Source: Burkholderiales bacterium | GTDB lineage: Bacteria; Pseudomonadota; Gammaproteobacteria; Burkholderiales; Casimicrobiaceae | NCBI GenBank assembly: GCA_031257235.1 | Contig: JAIRPA010000148.1 | Location: 1-30,836 of the forward strand | Direction of reading: 5' to 3' | DNA length: 30,836 nt | In this document: positions 24,176-30,836 of the stretch, one piece after another | Layout: each line of letters opens with the position of its first letter | Position numbering within the stretch: position 1 is the first letter of the stretch | Notes under the pieces: model-generated | What the model was told of the DNA's origin: nothing | Databases searched by the model: none | What the model saw: the letters and a program-made list of their open reading frames with translations, nothing else | Program-made: the position numbers and the translations under genes

Positions 24176-25504
24176 ATGAACATATTGATTATCGGCAACG
24201 GGGGACGGGAACATGCTTTTGCATGGAAGCTCGCGCAATCTAAAAAAACCTCGCGCATTTTTGTGGCGCCGGGCAACGCGGGAACGTCGCGCGAAACCGG
24301 CGTGACGAACGTTGCGCTCACCGACATTGCCGATTTAGTGGCGTTTGCCAAGCAGGAACAGGTGGGTTTAACCTTGGTGGGTCCTGAAGCCCCTTTAGCC
24401 GCCGGTGTGGTCAATGCGTTTGAAGCCGAAGGTTTGCGCATTTTCGGACCTACGCGCCAAGCGGCACAGTTGGAAAGCTCGAAGGCGTTTGCCAAAGCCT
24501 TCATGGAGCGTCACCACATTCCCACCGCCAAAGCCGCTGTCTTCACGCACGTGAAAGACGCGTTGGCGTATGTGGAACAACACGGTGCGCCGATTGTGAT
24601 TAAGGCAGACGGGCTGGCGGCAGGCAAAGGCGTGGTGGTGGCGGAAACGTTGGAAGACGCGCGTCGCGCCGTGACCTCCATGTTGTCGGATAAAACCTTT
24701 GGGGATGCCGGCGCGCGTGTCGTGATTGAAGAATTTTTGAAAGGCGAAGAAGCCAGTTTTATTGTGATGGTGGATGGCGAACATATTTTGCCGCTTGCCA
24801 CCAGCCAAGATCACAAACGTTTGCGCGATAACGACGAAGGAGAAAACACGGGCGGCATGGGGGCGTATTCGCCCGCGCCGGTGATCACCCCCAAAGTTCA
24901 CGCGCGGGTGATGCGGGAAATTATTCTTCCGACCATTAAAGGTTTGGCGGAAGAGGGGATTCGTTTCAAAGGGTTTTTATACGCGGGGTTGATGATTGAT
25001 GAATCGGGGGCGCCCAAAACATTAGAATTTAATTGTCGCATGGGAGACCCCGAAACCCAGCCGATGATGATGCGGATGAAAACCGATTTTTTTGTATTAT
25101 TGGATCACGCGGTTCAAGGAAGATTAAACGAGATCGAATGCGAGTGGAACACGCAAGTTGCGTTGGGGATTGTGTTGGCGGCGGAAGGGTATCCCGCCAA
25201 GCCTGTCCCCGGAGCGGTCATTGAAGGCTTGGATAAAGTCGGCGTTAAAGCGGTGACATTAAAAAGCGCGACGGAGATCAAAGAACAACCTTCATCCGAT
25301 GAAGTGAAAATTTTTCATGCCGGAACGCGCGAGAACGCGGCGGGAGAGGTGACGGTCTCCGGCGGCCGGGTGTTGTGTGTGACGGCGTTGGGGGTCAACG
25401 TGAAAGCCGCGCAACAACGCGCACTGGCGGTTGCCGATGAAATTGCTTTTAAAGGCAAACAAATGCGGCGTGATATTGGCAATCGCGCGATACTTCGCAA
25501 GTGA
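24176..25504 (+). CDS. purD: Phosphoribosylamine-glycine ligase (GAR synthetase)
   Basis: A 442-residue ATP-grasp enzyme that joins glycine to phosphoribosylamine, the second step of purine synthesis. It starts MNILIIGNGGREHAFAWKLA, the family's N-terminal nucleotide-fold motif. The ATP-grasp core has IKADGLAAGKGVVVA, GDAGARVVIEEFLKGEEASF and SQDHKRLRDNDEGENTGGMG, and LEFNCRMGDPETQ carries metal ligands. ATTAGGAAAACT before the ATG is a good ribosome binding site. The stop TGA overlaps the next gene's GTG start (GTGA), so the Nudix gene is coupled to purD. Confidence 0.97.
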   Translation: MNILIIGNGGREHAFAWKLAQSKKTSRIFVAPGNAGTSRETGVTNVALTDIADLVAFAKQEQVGLTLVGPEAPLAAGVVNAFEAEGLRIFGPTRQAAQLESSKAFAKAFMERHHIPTAKAAVFTHVKDALAYVEQHGAPIVIKADGLAAGKGVVVAETLEDARRAVTSMLSDKTFGDAGARVVIEEFLKGEEASFIVMVDGEHILPLATSQDHKRLRDNDEGENTGGMGAYSPAPVITPKVHARVMREIILPTIKGLAEEGIRFKGFLYAGLMIDESGAPKTLEFNCRMGDPETQPMMMRMKTDFFVLLDHAVQGRLNEIECEWNTQVALGIVLAAEGYPAKPVPGAVIEGLDKVGVKAVTLKSATEIKEQPSSDEVKIFHAGTRENAAGEVTVSGGRVLCVTALGVNVKAAQQRALAVADEIAFKGKQMRRDIGNRAILRK

Positions 25505-26061
25505 AACCGGCAAACCCTTCTTCGATTGATCTTGTGTTGCGCGAAACCACGCAACAAAGCGAGCCCGTGTTTGACGGTTCTTTGCTTCATGTGCGCCGCG
25601 ATACGGTATTGTTGCCGAATCAACGAACCACCACGCGCGAATACATTGTGCATCCGGGTGCCTCGGTGATTGTGCCGCTCTTAGAAGACGGCAAACTGTT
25701 GCTGGAGCAACAGTATCGTTACCCGATTCAAAGAATAATCATCGAGTTTCCCGCCGGCAAGATCGACGCGGGGGAATCACCGCTTGCCGCGGCACAAAGG
25801 GAATTGACGGAAGAAACCGGATGGGTGGCGCAATCTTGGGATTTTCTAGGGTCCATTAGCCCCGTGCCGGCGTATTCGGACGAATGGATTCATTGTTTTG
25901 CCGCAGAGCACATGACCCGACAACACACCCGCTTAGACGAAGACGAGGCGATTGTGTGCATCGCGTTGACGCCGGAGGAGGTTGCCGCCAAGATTGCCTC
26001 CGGTGAAATTGTGGATGCCAAAACGATTTGCGCGTTTCATTTCTGGCAGGCAAGACGGTAA
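25501..26061 (+). CDS. Nudix hydrolase, ADP-ribose pyrophosphatase type
   Basis: A 186-residue protein with a complete Nudix box from G86 to W108 (GKIDAGESP...RELTEETGW; GX5EX7REUXEEXGU is fully kept). The upstream context, ASVIVPLLEDGKLLLEQQYRYP and IIEFPAGKID, is typical of the NudF/ADP-ribose pyrophosphatase branch, which splits ADP-ribose and related sugar nucleotides into AMP and a sugar phosphate using Mg2+. The GTG at 25501 overlaps the purD stop. A GTG start without its own strong ribosome binding site suggests expression depends on purD translation. The exact substrate cannot be proven from sequence; NudE-like or GDP-mannose activity is possible. Confidence 0.85.
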   Translation: MKPANPSSIDLVLRETTQQSEPVFDGSLLHVRRDTVLLPNQRTTTREYIVHPGASVIVPLLEDGKLLLEQQYRYPIQRIIIEFPAGKIDAGESPLAAAQRELTEETGWVAQSWDFLGSISPVPAYSDEWIHCFAAEHMTRQHTRLDEDEAIVCIALTPEEVAAKIASGEIVDAKTICAFHFWQARR

Positions 26062-26099
26062 GCGCCATTAAAGGATAGAGCTGACAAGGAGTGTGACTG

Positions 26100-26774
26100 A
26101 TGAAAATCGCCCGATTATTACTTTTAATTTCGGCAGGGTTGATGATGAGTTCGTGCGCGAAAAAAGAGGAGTATCCCGTATTGACCGGCGGCAGAGATGC
26201 CGCCATTGACTATATCACCGGCGAGTGTTTTGACGGTCAGGATCAACCGCTGACCGCAACGGCGAAAGTGAAGTATTTTCGTGAGAACGGTCAATTGGCT
26301 GAAGAGTGGCTGTGTCAAAACGGCAAGATCAACGGAACGACCAAAACGTATTCAGAGAACGGGAAATTATATTCAGAGACAAATTTTCAAAACGGGCAGG
26401 TGATCGGCGCGGTCAGGCGATACTATGAAAGCGGTAAGTTATTGTCGGAAACGCCTTATCAGAACGGCAAAGAAGACGGCATCGAAAAAATATATTTTGA
26501 GAGCGGGAAAATTCAAACGGAAATTCCTTACAAAGACGGCGGCGTTTCGGGTGCCATTAAAGGGTATTACGAAAGCGGGGCCATCAACTTTGAAATCACG
26601 ACTCAAAGTGAAGGGGACATCAATTCAAGCCTTGAAAAAATTTATGCTGAAGACGGGAAATTACAACAAGAAACAACCTGCAAAGGCCCGCTTGCCGAAG
26701 AGTGTGTCGAGAAAAACTTTGATTCCGCCGGCACGATGACCTCACAACGCGCGTATACCAAGGGGCCGGAGTAA
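26100..26774 (+). CDS. Lipoprotein with YwqK/MORN-like repeats
   Basis: A 224-residue protein. MKIARLLLLISAGLMMSSC is a lipoprotein signal peptide with the modified Cys at C19; the MSSC box is slightly off the LA(G/A)C ideal, and Ala at +2 suggests outer-membrane sorting. From about residue 60 there are five or six repeats of about 24 residues. Each has the form Y-x-E-x-G-K-L-x-x-E-T-x-Y-x-N-G (for example YYESGKLLSETPYQNGKEDG), the repeat type annotated as YwqK or MORN_2. The YwqK antitoxin label in databases does not by itself establish a toxin-antitoxin role, and no toxin gene is adjacent. AAGGAG lies 8 bases before the ATG. It follows the Nudix gene by 38 bases and could share its transcript. 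Function unknown. Confidence 0.75.
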   Translation: MKIARLLLLISAGLMMSSCAKKEEYPVLTGGRDAAIDYITGECFDGQDQPLTATAKVKYFRENGQLAEEWLCQNGKINGTTKTYSENGKLYSETNFQNGQVIGAVRRYYESGKLLSETPYQNGKEDGIEKIYFESGKIQTEIPYKDGGVSGAIKGYYESGAINFEITTQSEGDINSSLEKIYAEDGKLQQETTCKGPLAEECVEKNFDSAGTMTSQRAYTKGPE

Positions 26775-26810
26775 TAAGGCACACGCCCAAAAGTGAAAAC
26801 CTACACTCGG

Positions 26811-26835
26811 CGGCAAAAAGTGGACCTTTTTGCCG
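26811..26835. terminator. CGGCAAAAAG hairpin terminator after the lipoprotein gene
   Basis: A 10-bp stem CGGCAAAAAG/CTTTTTGCCG with loop TGGAC, the third member of the hairpin family at 19505 and 21037. Confidence 0.65.
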
Positions 26836-26847
26836 GTTGTAGTTACC

Positions 26848-26879
26848 AAAAAAGGACAGGCAAAGCCTGATCCTTTTTT
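26848..26879. terminator. Bidirectional terminator-like hairpin
   Basis: AAAAAAGGA pairs with TCCTTTTTT around CAGGC-AAA-GCCTG, a stem of 14 pairs with one bulge. A- and T-runs in the arms suit termination from both sides, as expected between converging genes. Confidence 0.65.
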
Positions 26880-26972
26880 GTATAAACGGCGAAAAAACCG
26901 GATTGCGGGTCGAGACCGCTTGTGACGAGGTGAGAGATGTTCGCCAAATTCGATACACCGCGTTTGAGGCAA

Positions 26973-27021
26973 GCCCCCTTTATGAAAGGGGGTGGCAGGC
27001 GAAGCCTGACGGGGGTTTGCG
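26973..27021. repeat. Double-hairpin intergenic element, copy 2
   Basis: Same as 20926-20974 except for the loop of the second hairpin (CAGGC-GAA-GCCTG here). It ends in the same ACGGGGGTTTGC. Confidence 0.75.
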
Positions 27022-27057
27022 CTTTTCGGGACGCCGAGGGCGGCGTCCCCTACAATC

Positions 27058-27085
27058 TGATCCCTGACCTCTGATTCCTGACCCC
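27058..27085. repeat. Heptamer array (TGATCCC TGACCTC TGATTCC TGACCCC)
   Basis: Four 7-base units in the same order as 21073-21100. The last unit touches the stop codon of the beta-helix gene (27085-27087). Confidence 0.75.
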
Positions 27086-28419
27086 TACGCCTTCGGCGGG
27101 ACAACATACAAGGTCCCGTCTTTGACATCGAGATTACTGCCCTTCGTAATCACCTTGATTTTTTTACTGCCCGATAAGGTCGAAAACTCACCGCTGCCCA
27201 CGTGCGCGTTGGTCAAATCCAGCAAGGTCTCCACCCGCGAATTTTTAATCTCCAACCGCCCGATTTGGGTCTCGGACAAATCCAGCGTATCGCCCTTATA
27301 ACCGTCAATGATTAAAGAAGGCAGTTTGACGCCTTTGAGGTCCGCAATGTTACCAATCGACAAATTCGACAACACCACATCGGGCATCTTTTCCTGATTC
27401 GGCGCGTTTTCAAATATCGCTTTATTAGAGGCATTTAAGCCGTCAATTTGAACGCTTTCACCTTGAAACATAAAACCCCATCGTTGAGCTTGAATGTTTT
27501 TGATTCGTGTGATTCTTCCGGTTTGAAACATACCACCTGATCTTTCCGTACCGCCAATGCCCGCTTTGACGTTTTCTATCGTCATTGAATCCGATTGAAT
27601 GGGGGAGCCTTCCTTCCAAAGGTTAAGCGCTCCTCTGCTATCGCCCTTGACGTAAAACTCGCAGTTTTTGACGGTAATGCTTTTGATCGGCTCTTTATAG
27701 GCTTCTACCCAAAAGTAACAGGCTTTTGAATTTTCCATCAAAAGATCGCCCTTTATTCTTTGAGGCGGCAAAAATTTGGCTAAGTCCGAATTTTTGATGG
27801 TCAAATTATTGATCACCGACATAAACGCACTGATCTCGTTTTTAAACGTGCAGTTTTCTATCGTCACGTCAGCATAAAGTCTATTATTAGGGTCATAAGC
27901 GCGACCGCAATTCATGCCCATATCTTCAAATTGACACCCCTCGTAGCGCACCGTGCCATTGCCCACCACTTTGATGTGTTTGGCTTTGCAGTTTTTGTAC
28001 GTGACCTCGCCTTCCACCACATACACCGCGCCCCAATTATTTTCATCGGTATCGTTTTGATCGGTGAAATCGCAGTTTTCAAACACCACGTTTCGCCCGT
28101 GATGGCTCATGATGTAGGTGACTTTTTTGGTTTTGCACCGAACAAAGGTCACGTTTTCCAAATCCTGCGCCTGAAAATCGCACATCATGAATCCGCAGTC
28201 TTCAAAGGTCACGTCTTTGAGTGTGCCTTGCCTGAATCGCCCGTAAAAATCCACGTCTTTGAAGTGAATGTTTTGCCAATCTTTGTTGTCCAGCTCTCCG
28301 CCGCCGGTGATGGCGGCGTCGCTCAACATCAGGGTTTGCCCGCCCAAGGTTTTTTGGCGCAACGACGGGTCTTTTAACATTTGGTAGAGCGGTTGTTTTG
28401 CGTCTAAGGGTGTAGCCAT
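27085..28419 (-). CDS. Right-handed beta-helix/pentapeptide-like repeat protein, function unknown
   Basis: A 444-residue protein with no signal peptide or membrane segment. Nearly its whole length is made of short beta-strand rungs of the style VTFEDCGF, VTFVRCKT, VVFENCDF, VTIENCTF, LTIKNSDL and ITVKNCEF, recurring roughly every 20-25 residues, with aligned Asn and Cys suggesting ladders in a solenoid. This resembles pectate-lyase-type or pentapeptide-type beta-helices; catalytic residues of polysaccharide lyases are not evident. TAGGAAT lies 7-8 bases before the ATG at 28419. The gene begins 38 bases after the phosphoesterase-like gene ends, so they look co-transcribed. Plausible roles (structural fibre, secreted-protein partner, effector or immunity component) are speculation. 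Confidence 0.7.
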   Translation of the reverse strand: MATPLDAKQPLYQMLKDPSLRQKTLGGQTLMLSDAAITGGGELDNKDWQNIHFKDVDFYGRFRQGTLKDVTFEDCGFMMCDFQAQDLENVTFVRCKTKKVTYIMSHHGRNVVFENCDFTDQNDTDENNWGAVYVVEGEVTYKNCKAKHIKVVGNGTVRYEGCQFEDMGMNCGRAYDPNNRLYADVTIENCTFKNEISAFMSVINNLTIKNSDLAKFLPPQRIKGDLLMENSKACYFWVEAYKEPIKSITVKNCEFYVKGDSRGALNLWKEGSPIQSDSMTIENVKAGIGGTERSGGMFQTGRITRIKNIQAQRWGFMFQGESVQIDGLNASNKAIFENAPNQEKMPDVVLSNLSIGNIADLKGVKLPSLIIDGYKGDTLDLSETQIGRLEIKNSRVETLLDLTNAHVGSGEFSTLSGSKKIKVITKGSNLDVKDGTLYVVPPKA

Positions 28420-28457
28420 GATTTGATTCCTATTTAAAAATTAAAGGGGGGCGCGCA

Positions 28458-29588
28458 TTAAGCCTTTGCCTTGGGCGCTTTTGAGCCGATGATAATATCC
28501 ATGGGGTCAGGATACTTTTCATCCATTGCCTGCAACCATGTCCAGTTGGGCACTTCACCGTCCGCGTTGTCGGTGGGGCGGTGAATTTTGCCGTTTTTGA
28601 CCTGTATCGGGAAAAGCCAAGCATCTGCCACATCAAACATGCCGGAGAGTTTATTCCCGTAGCCTGACGGGTCTTTCAAGCCGATTTCGCAGAACCAGCG
28701 GACTGTTTTAGGATTAATTTCTCCAACCTGATCGCTCTCAGAAATATTTTTTGAGTTCGTATTTGAAGACGCATTTTTATCCTTCTTCTCTTCCGCTTTG
28801 ACTTCTTTCGGCGGCACGAGTTTTTCCGCCTCCAGCTCTATTTCATAGATGCCGGCTTTATAGGGTCTGAATGCCGCCTTGACCGCGTCGGTGGCTTTGC
28901 GGCGGGCTTTGGGTTCTCCGCCGGCTTTGGATTCTGCATAGAGCTTGCGCGCTTTTTCTCTTGCCGCCAACACGTCTTTTTCTTTTTGGGTGTCTTCTTC
29001 TTTGATCAGGTCGGTGGCTAAAAACGATTCCCATTGGCTACCGTTGAATCTCCAGAGTTTGATCGTAGTAATACAATTCAAAGCGTGCACCATCGGATGA
29101 ACCGTGATTTTATATTTCACGGACGAGCCCTTCGGTTTTTCGGCAAGCTCCCACAACACCGGTTGAATGTTGAGTGCGTCGTCTTGGTGATCACGGATTA
29201 AGAATAGATAATCCAGGCCCACGCACAAACGCGGCAGATTGTCATTTGTTTGAACCGCTTTGACCACCCCTCGGTTGTACACCAAGCCCGAAGGTTGTTG
29301 GAATGTCCACCCGTTTAACTCGCCAAAGAAATTCTGCTTACTCATAATCCCACCCGAAGGCGCGACCACAAATTTTGTGACCGATAAGTCTCCGTCCACC
29401 GAAACCTGTGTGGTCAATGCCGCCGGATCACTCACATCAAACACTTCACAGAAAAACCCTTCGTTGGGTTGTGCCCACGTTTGCCCGTCACCGGTGTTGT
29501 TATCGTAGAGTTGATTAAACTTTTTGCCTTTGGAGAGCGCGTACACGCCGGCGCGGTGATCCCGTTCCCTTTGGGTTCCCCCTGAAAA
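28458..29588 (-). CDS. C-terminal portion of the metallophosphoesterase-like protein (after a frameshift)
   Basis: This frame is open from about 29639 but has no credible start of its own: the first codon available is a TTG with no ribosome binding site, inside the upstream gene. Its sequence continues the phosphoesterase domain (SGGTQRERDHRAGVYALSKG), then GWTFQQPSGLVYNRG. A charged segment around 28740-28990 (KEEDTQKEKDVLAAREKARK, later KAEEKKDKN) looks like a coiled coil or flexible linker. The C-terminus is WTWLQAMDEKYPDP...KAPKAKA. Restoring one base in the TTTT or GGGGG run of the coding strand (29585-29588 or 29578-29582) joins it in frame to the next entry, for about 785 residues. The function of this extension is not recognised. 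Confidence 0.55.
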   Translation of the reverse strand, partial: FSGGTQRERDHRAGVYALSKGKKFNQLYDNNTGDGQTWAQPNEGFFCEVFDVSDPAALTTQVSVDGDLSVTKFVVAPSGGIMSKQNFFGELNGWTFQQPSGLVYNRGVVKAVQTNDNLPRLCVGLDYLFLIRDHQDDALNIQPVLWELAEKPKGSSVKYKITVHPMVHALNCITTIKLWRFNGSQWESFLATDLIKEEDTQKEKDVLAAREKARKLYAESKAGGEPKARRKATDAVKAAFRPYKAGIYEIELEAEKLVPPKEVKAEEKKDKNASSNTNSKNISESDQVGEINPKTVRWFCEIGLKDPSGYGNKLSGMFDVADAWLFPIQVKNGKIHRPTDNADGEVPNWTWLQAMDEKYPDPMDIIIGSKAPKAKA

Positions 29589-30814
29589 CTGACGCAGTTT
29601 TTGAAATACCACGGTTGGTTGGTCTGAAACGTGCCCCAATTCGCGCGATTCCAGCCGGCTTCTTCGATCCCTTTAAACTTGTACGGGAACACACCGGTGT
29701 CTTCGTAGATTGGGCAGAAAATAAGATTGTTGACCCAACATTCAGGATCGGTGAAAAAGCCTTCGTCTTGATGAAAACTCACCACCGTGTAGTGGGTGAA
29801 CACATAAAGCTGTTTGCCGCCTTTTTGTTGTTGCCCCTGTTCAATCATCGCTTTTTGGATGTCGTCAATCATGTCTCCGGAGCGCGACAAGAAAGACTTG
29901 CCCTGTTGCTCTTCGGCACTGGCGCCGGGTAAGAGATTTTTGTACGCCGTGAAGGTTTCATCTTGCCCCCAACCCAAACCCACATACTGCGAACCTTTGT
30001 GCTCAAAATACCAATTGGTCCACGGCGTTAAAAGGTAATCAACCCAATCGTACCATTGAGGATAAAAATTCTTCCCCGTGAGTGCCTGACCGTAGGTGGG
30101 ACCATACGCCAAACAAATCTCATAACAGGTTAAATTGTGATCCGCGGGAATGCCTTCGTCGCCTTTGCCCTCCAGCCACTTGTTCGCGCTTTTTTTCCCG
30201 GAATCTTCTTTCTCAAAAAAGAGTTCATCAAAAAAGGATTTTTGTTTTAAGCGATCACTCAACGTGTCTGTGTCGATGATGCCCAAGCGTTCGCAAGCCC
30301 CCATCCAAAACGCCCAAGAACCTAACTGCACACGCGGGCTCACGCCGTAAGACATCCGATAAGGTTCGTGGTTGCCGCGAAGCACAAAACACGGCACGTT
30401 GTAACTGCGATAGGAATCCAAGATCAGGGTGTGCATCAAGATGTGATCCATCCCGCGCTTGTAAACGTCTTTGTTGTCCAGATTATTTAAGATGTTGTAC
30501 GCCGACCAATGATCTTTGACGAGGTCTGTTTGGACTATATACGGATCAAGGCTGCGGCTGTTGTCGTGGTAATCCCCCGTGAAGAAAATGGCGTCTGCCT
30601 TCGGGGCTTTATTAGCACCGGTGGCCATGTTTTTCACCAAATCGTGCACGGCAATAAACGCATGACACAATTTATCCCCCACATTCTTCGTGCCGGAACC
30701 GGACGCGCCGGCACCTTCAAGCACAGCCAACTTCGAGCGCGACAAGGTGTAATGGCGCGCGTTTAAGTGAATGTCCGAGATTTGCCCTAAAGATTCCAGC
30801 GTGGGTTTGACCAT
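29432..30814 (-). CDS. Calcineurin-like metallophosphoesterase domain protein (N-terminal portion, frameshifted)
   Basis: Metal-binding motifs of the calcineurin-like phosphoesterase fold are visible: D14-x-H16 (ISDIHL), G80-D81-x-x-D84 (FFTGDYHD), G147-N148-H149-E150 (LRGNHE) and H341 (VFTHYTVV). The usual last motif, GHxH, is not found; the best-aligned segment reads WGTFQTN, so the metal site may be incomplete. No signal peptide is seen, so it is probably cytoplasmic or exported by another route. The region between motifs is rich in Trp and Tyr. After about residue 410 this frame degenerates (SPKAKSLINSTITTPVTGKRG) and stops at 29432, while the good sequence continues in the -1 frame (previous entry). 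The ATG at 30814 fits the family start, but the frame is open to the window edge and no clear ribosome binding site is seen. Confidence 0.65.
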   Translation of the reverse strand: MVKPTLESLGQISDIHLNARHYTLSRSKLAVLEGAGASGSGTKNVGDKLCHAFIAVHDLVKNMATGANKAPKADAIFFTGDYHDNSRSLDPYIVQTDLVKDHWSAYNILNNLDNKDVYKRGMDHILMHTLILDSYRSYNVPCFVLRGNHEPYRMSYGVSPRVQLGSWAFWMGACERLGIIDTDTLSDRLKQKSFFDELFFEKEDSGKKSANKWLEGKGDEGIPADHNLTCYEICLAYGPTYGQALTGKNFYPQWYDWVDYLLTPWTNWYFEHKGSQYVGLGWGQDETFTAYKNLLPGASAEEQQGKSFLSRSGDMIDDIQKAMIEQGQQQKGGKQLYVFTHYTVVSFHQDEGFFTDPECWVNNLIFCPIYEDTGVFPYKFKGIEEAGWNRANWGTFQTNQPWYFKNCVSFQGEPKGNGITAPACTRSPKAKSLINSTITTPVTGKRGHNPTKGFSVKCLM

Positions 30815-30836
30815 AATGGGATGCCACGCCAACAAT

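Larger units (their letters stand above)
26775..27084. other. Repeat-mosaic region between converging genes
   Basis: No gene is seen in these 310 bases. They hold two terminator-like hairpins (26811-26835, 26848-26879), the second copy of the double-hairpin element (26973-27021), a 9-bp hairpin GGGACGCCG/CGGCGTCCC with loop AGGG (27028-27049), and a heptamer array that runs into the stop codon of the beta-helix gene. Confidence 0.75.

Noticed and set aside
26100..26774. Calling the repeat lipoprotein an antitoxin
   Set aside because: The YwqK label is a repeat-family name; no adjacent toxin gene is visible and the protein has a lipoprotein signal.
29432..29639. The downstream phosphoesterase portion as a separate gene starting with TTG at 29639
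   Set aside because: There is no ribosome binding site and the first residues are out of frame with the phosphoesterase; a frame break in one gene explains it better.
1..30836. tRNA or rRNA genes
   Set aside because: I saw no cloverleaf with a T-loop (GTTCRANTC) or rRNA core sequence. I scanned by eye only; tRNAscan-SE would be decisive.

Overview
This window looks like chromosome from a gammaproteobacterium of roughly 50% G+C (estimated by eye). The evidence is the gene order dusB-fis-purH-purD, a Pil-Chp chemosensory cluster in the order pilG-pilH-pilI-pilJ-chpA, a two-ACT-type IlvA, and a Slt70-like transglycosylase. I cannot place it to genus. Nearly all of it is ordinary housekeeping and motility chromosome. 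The less ordinary parts are the gene-free gaps, one divergent lyase, and the last 3.7 kb.

Layout: (1) 1-442, the N-terminal part of miaB on the minus strand. (2) 443-708, a gap with a near-consensus promoter followed by a dense set of hairpins, a candidate structured RNA. (3) 709-1350, a LysE/RhtB exporter, convergent with a lytic transglycosylase (1378-3720, minus). (4) 3856-4764, an unrecognised minus-strand gene that appears frameshifted. (5) 5143-8181, a divergent tyrosine phenol-lyase/tryptophanase-family enzyme followed by threonine dehydratase. (6) 8448-19504, the twitching-motility chemosensory operon, ending in a 2593-residue ChpA kinase. (7) 19553-20833, cca. (8) 21188-26061, the tightly packed dusB-fis-purH-purD-Nudix operon, in which three of the four junctions overlap by 4 bases. 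(9) 26100-26774, a lipoprotein with YwqK/MORN-like repeats. (10) 27085-30814, minus strand, a beta-helix protein preceded by a metallophosphoesterase-like protein whose frame is broken by one base.

How the genes work together: PilJ senses at the membrane and, through PilI (CheW-like), controls ChpA. ChpA passes phosphate to PilG and PilH to set type IV pilus extension and retraction. No pilK (CheR-like) or chpB (CheB-like) gene lies in the cluster. MiaB, Cca and DusB all mature tRNA. PurH and PurD are purine-synthesis enzymes co-transcribed with the nucleoid protein Fis.

The gaps at 3721-3855, 20834-21187 and 26775-27084 are mosaics of shared short repeats: 7-base tandem units, a 38-base composite unit, paired double hairpins, and CGGCAAAAAGT-stem hairpins. 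They look like a dispersed family of structured intergenic elements that collects at gene 3' ends. Two apparent one-base frameshifts lie at short homopolymer runs. They may be sequencing or assembly errors, or real lesions.
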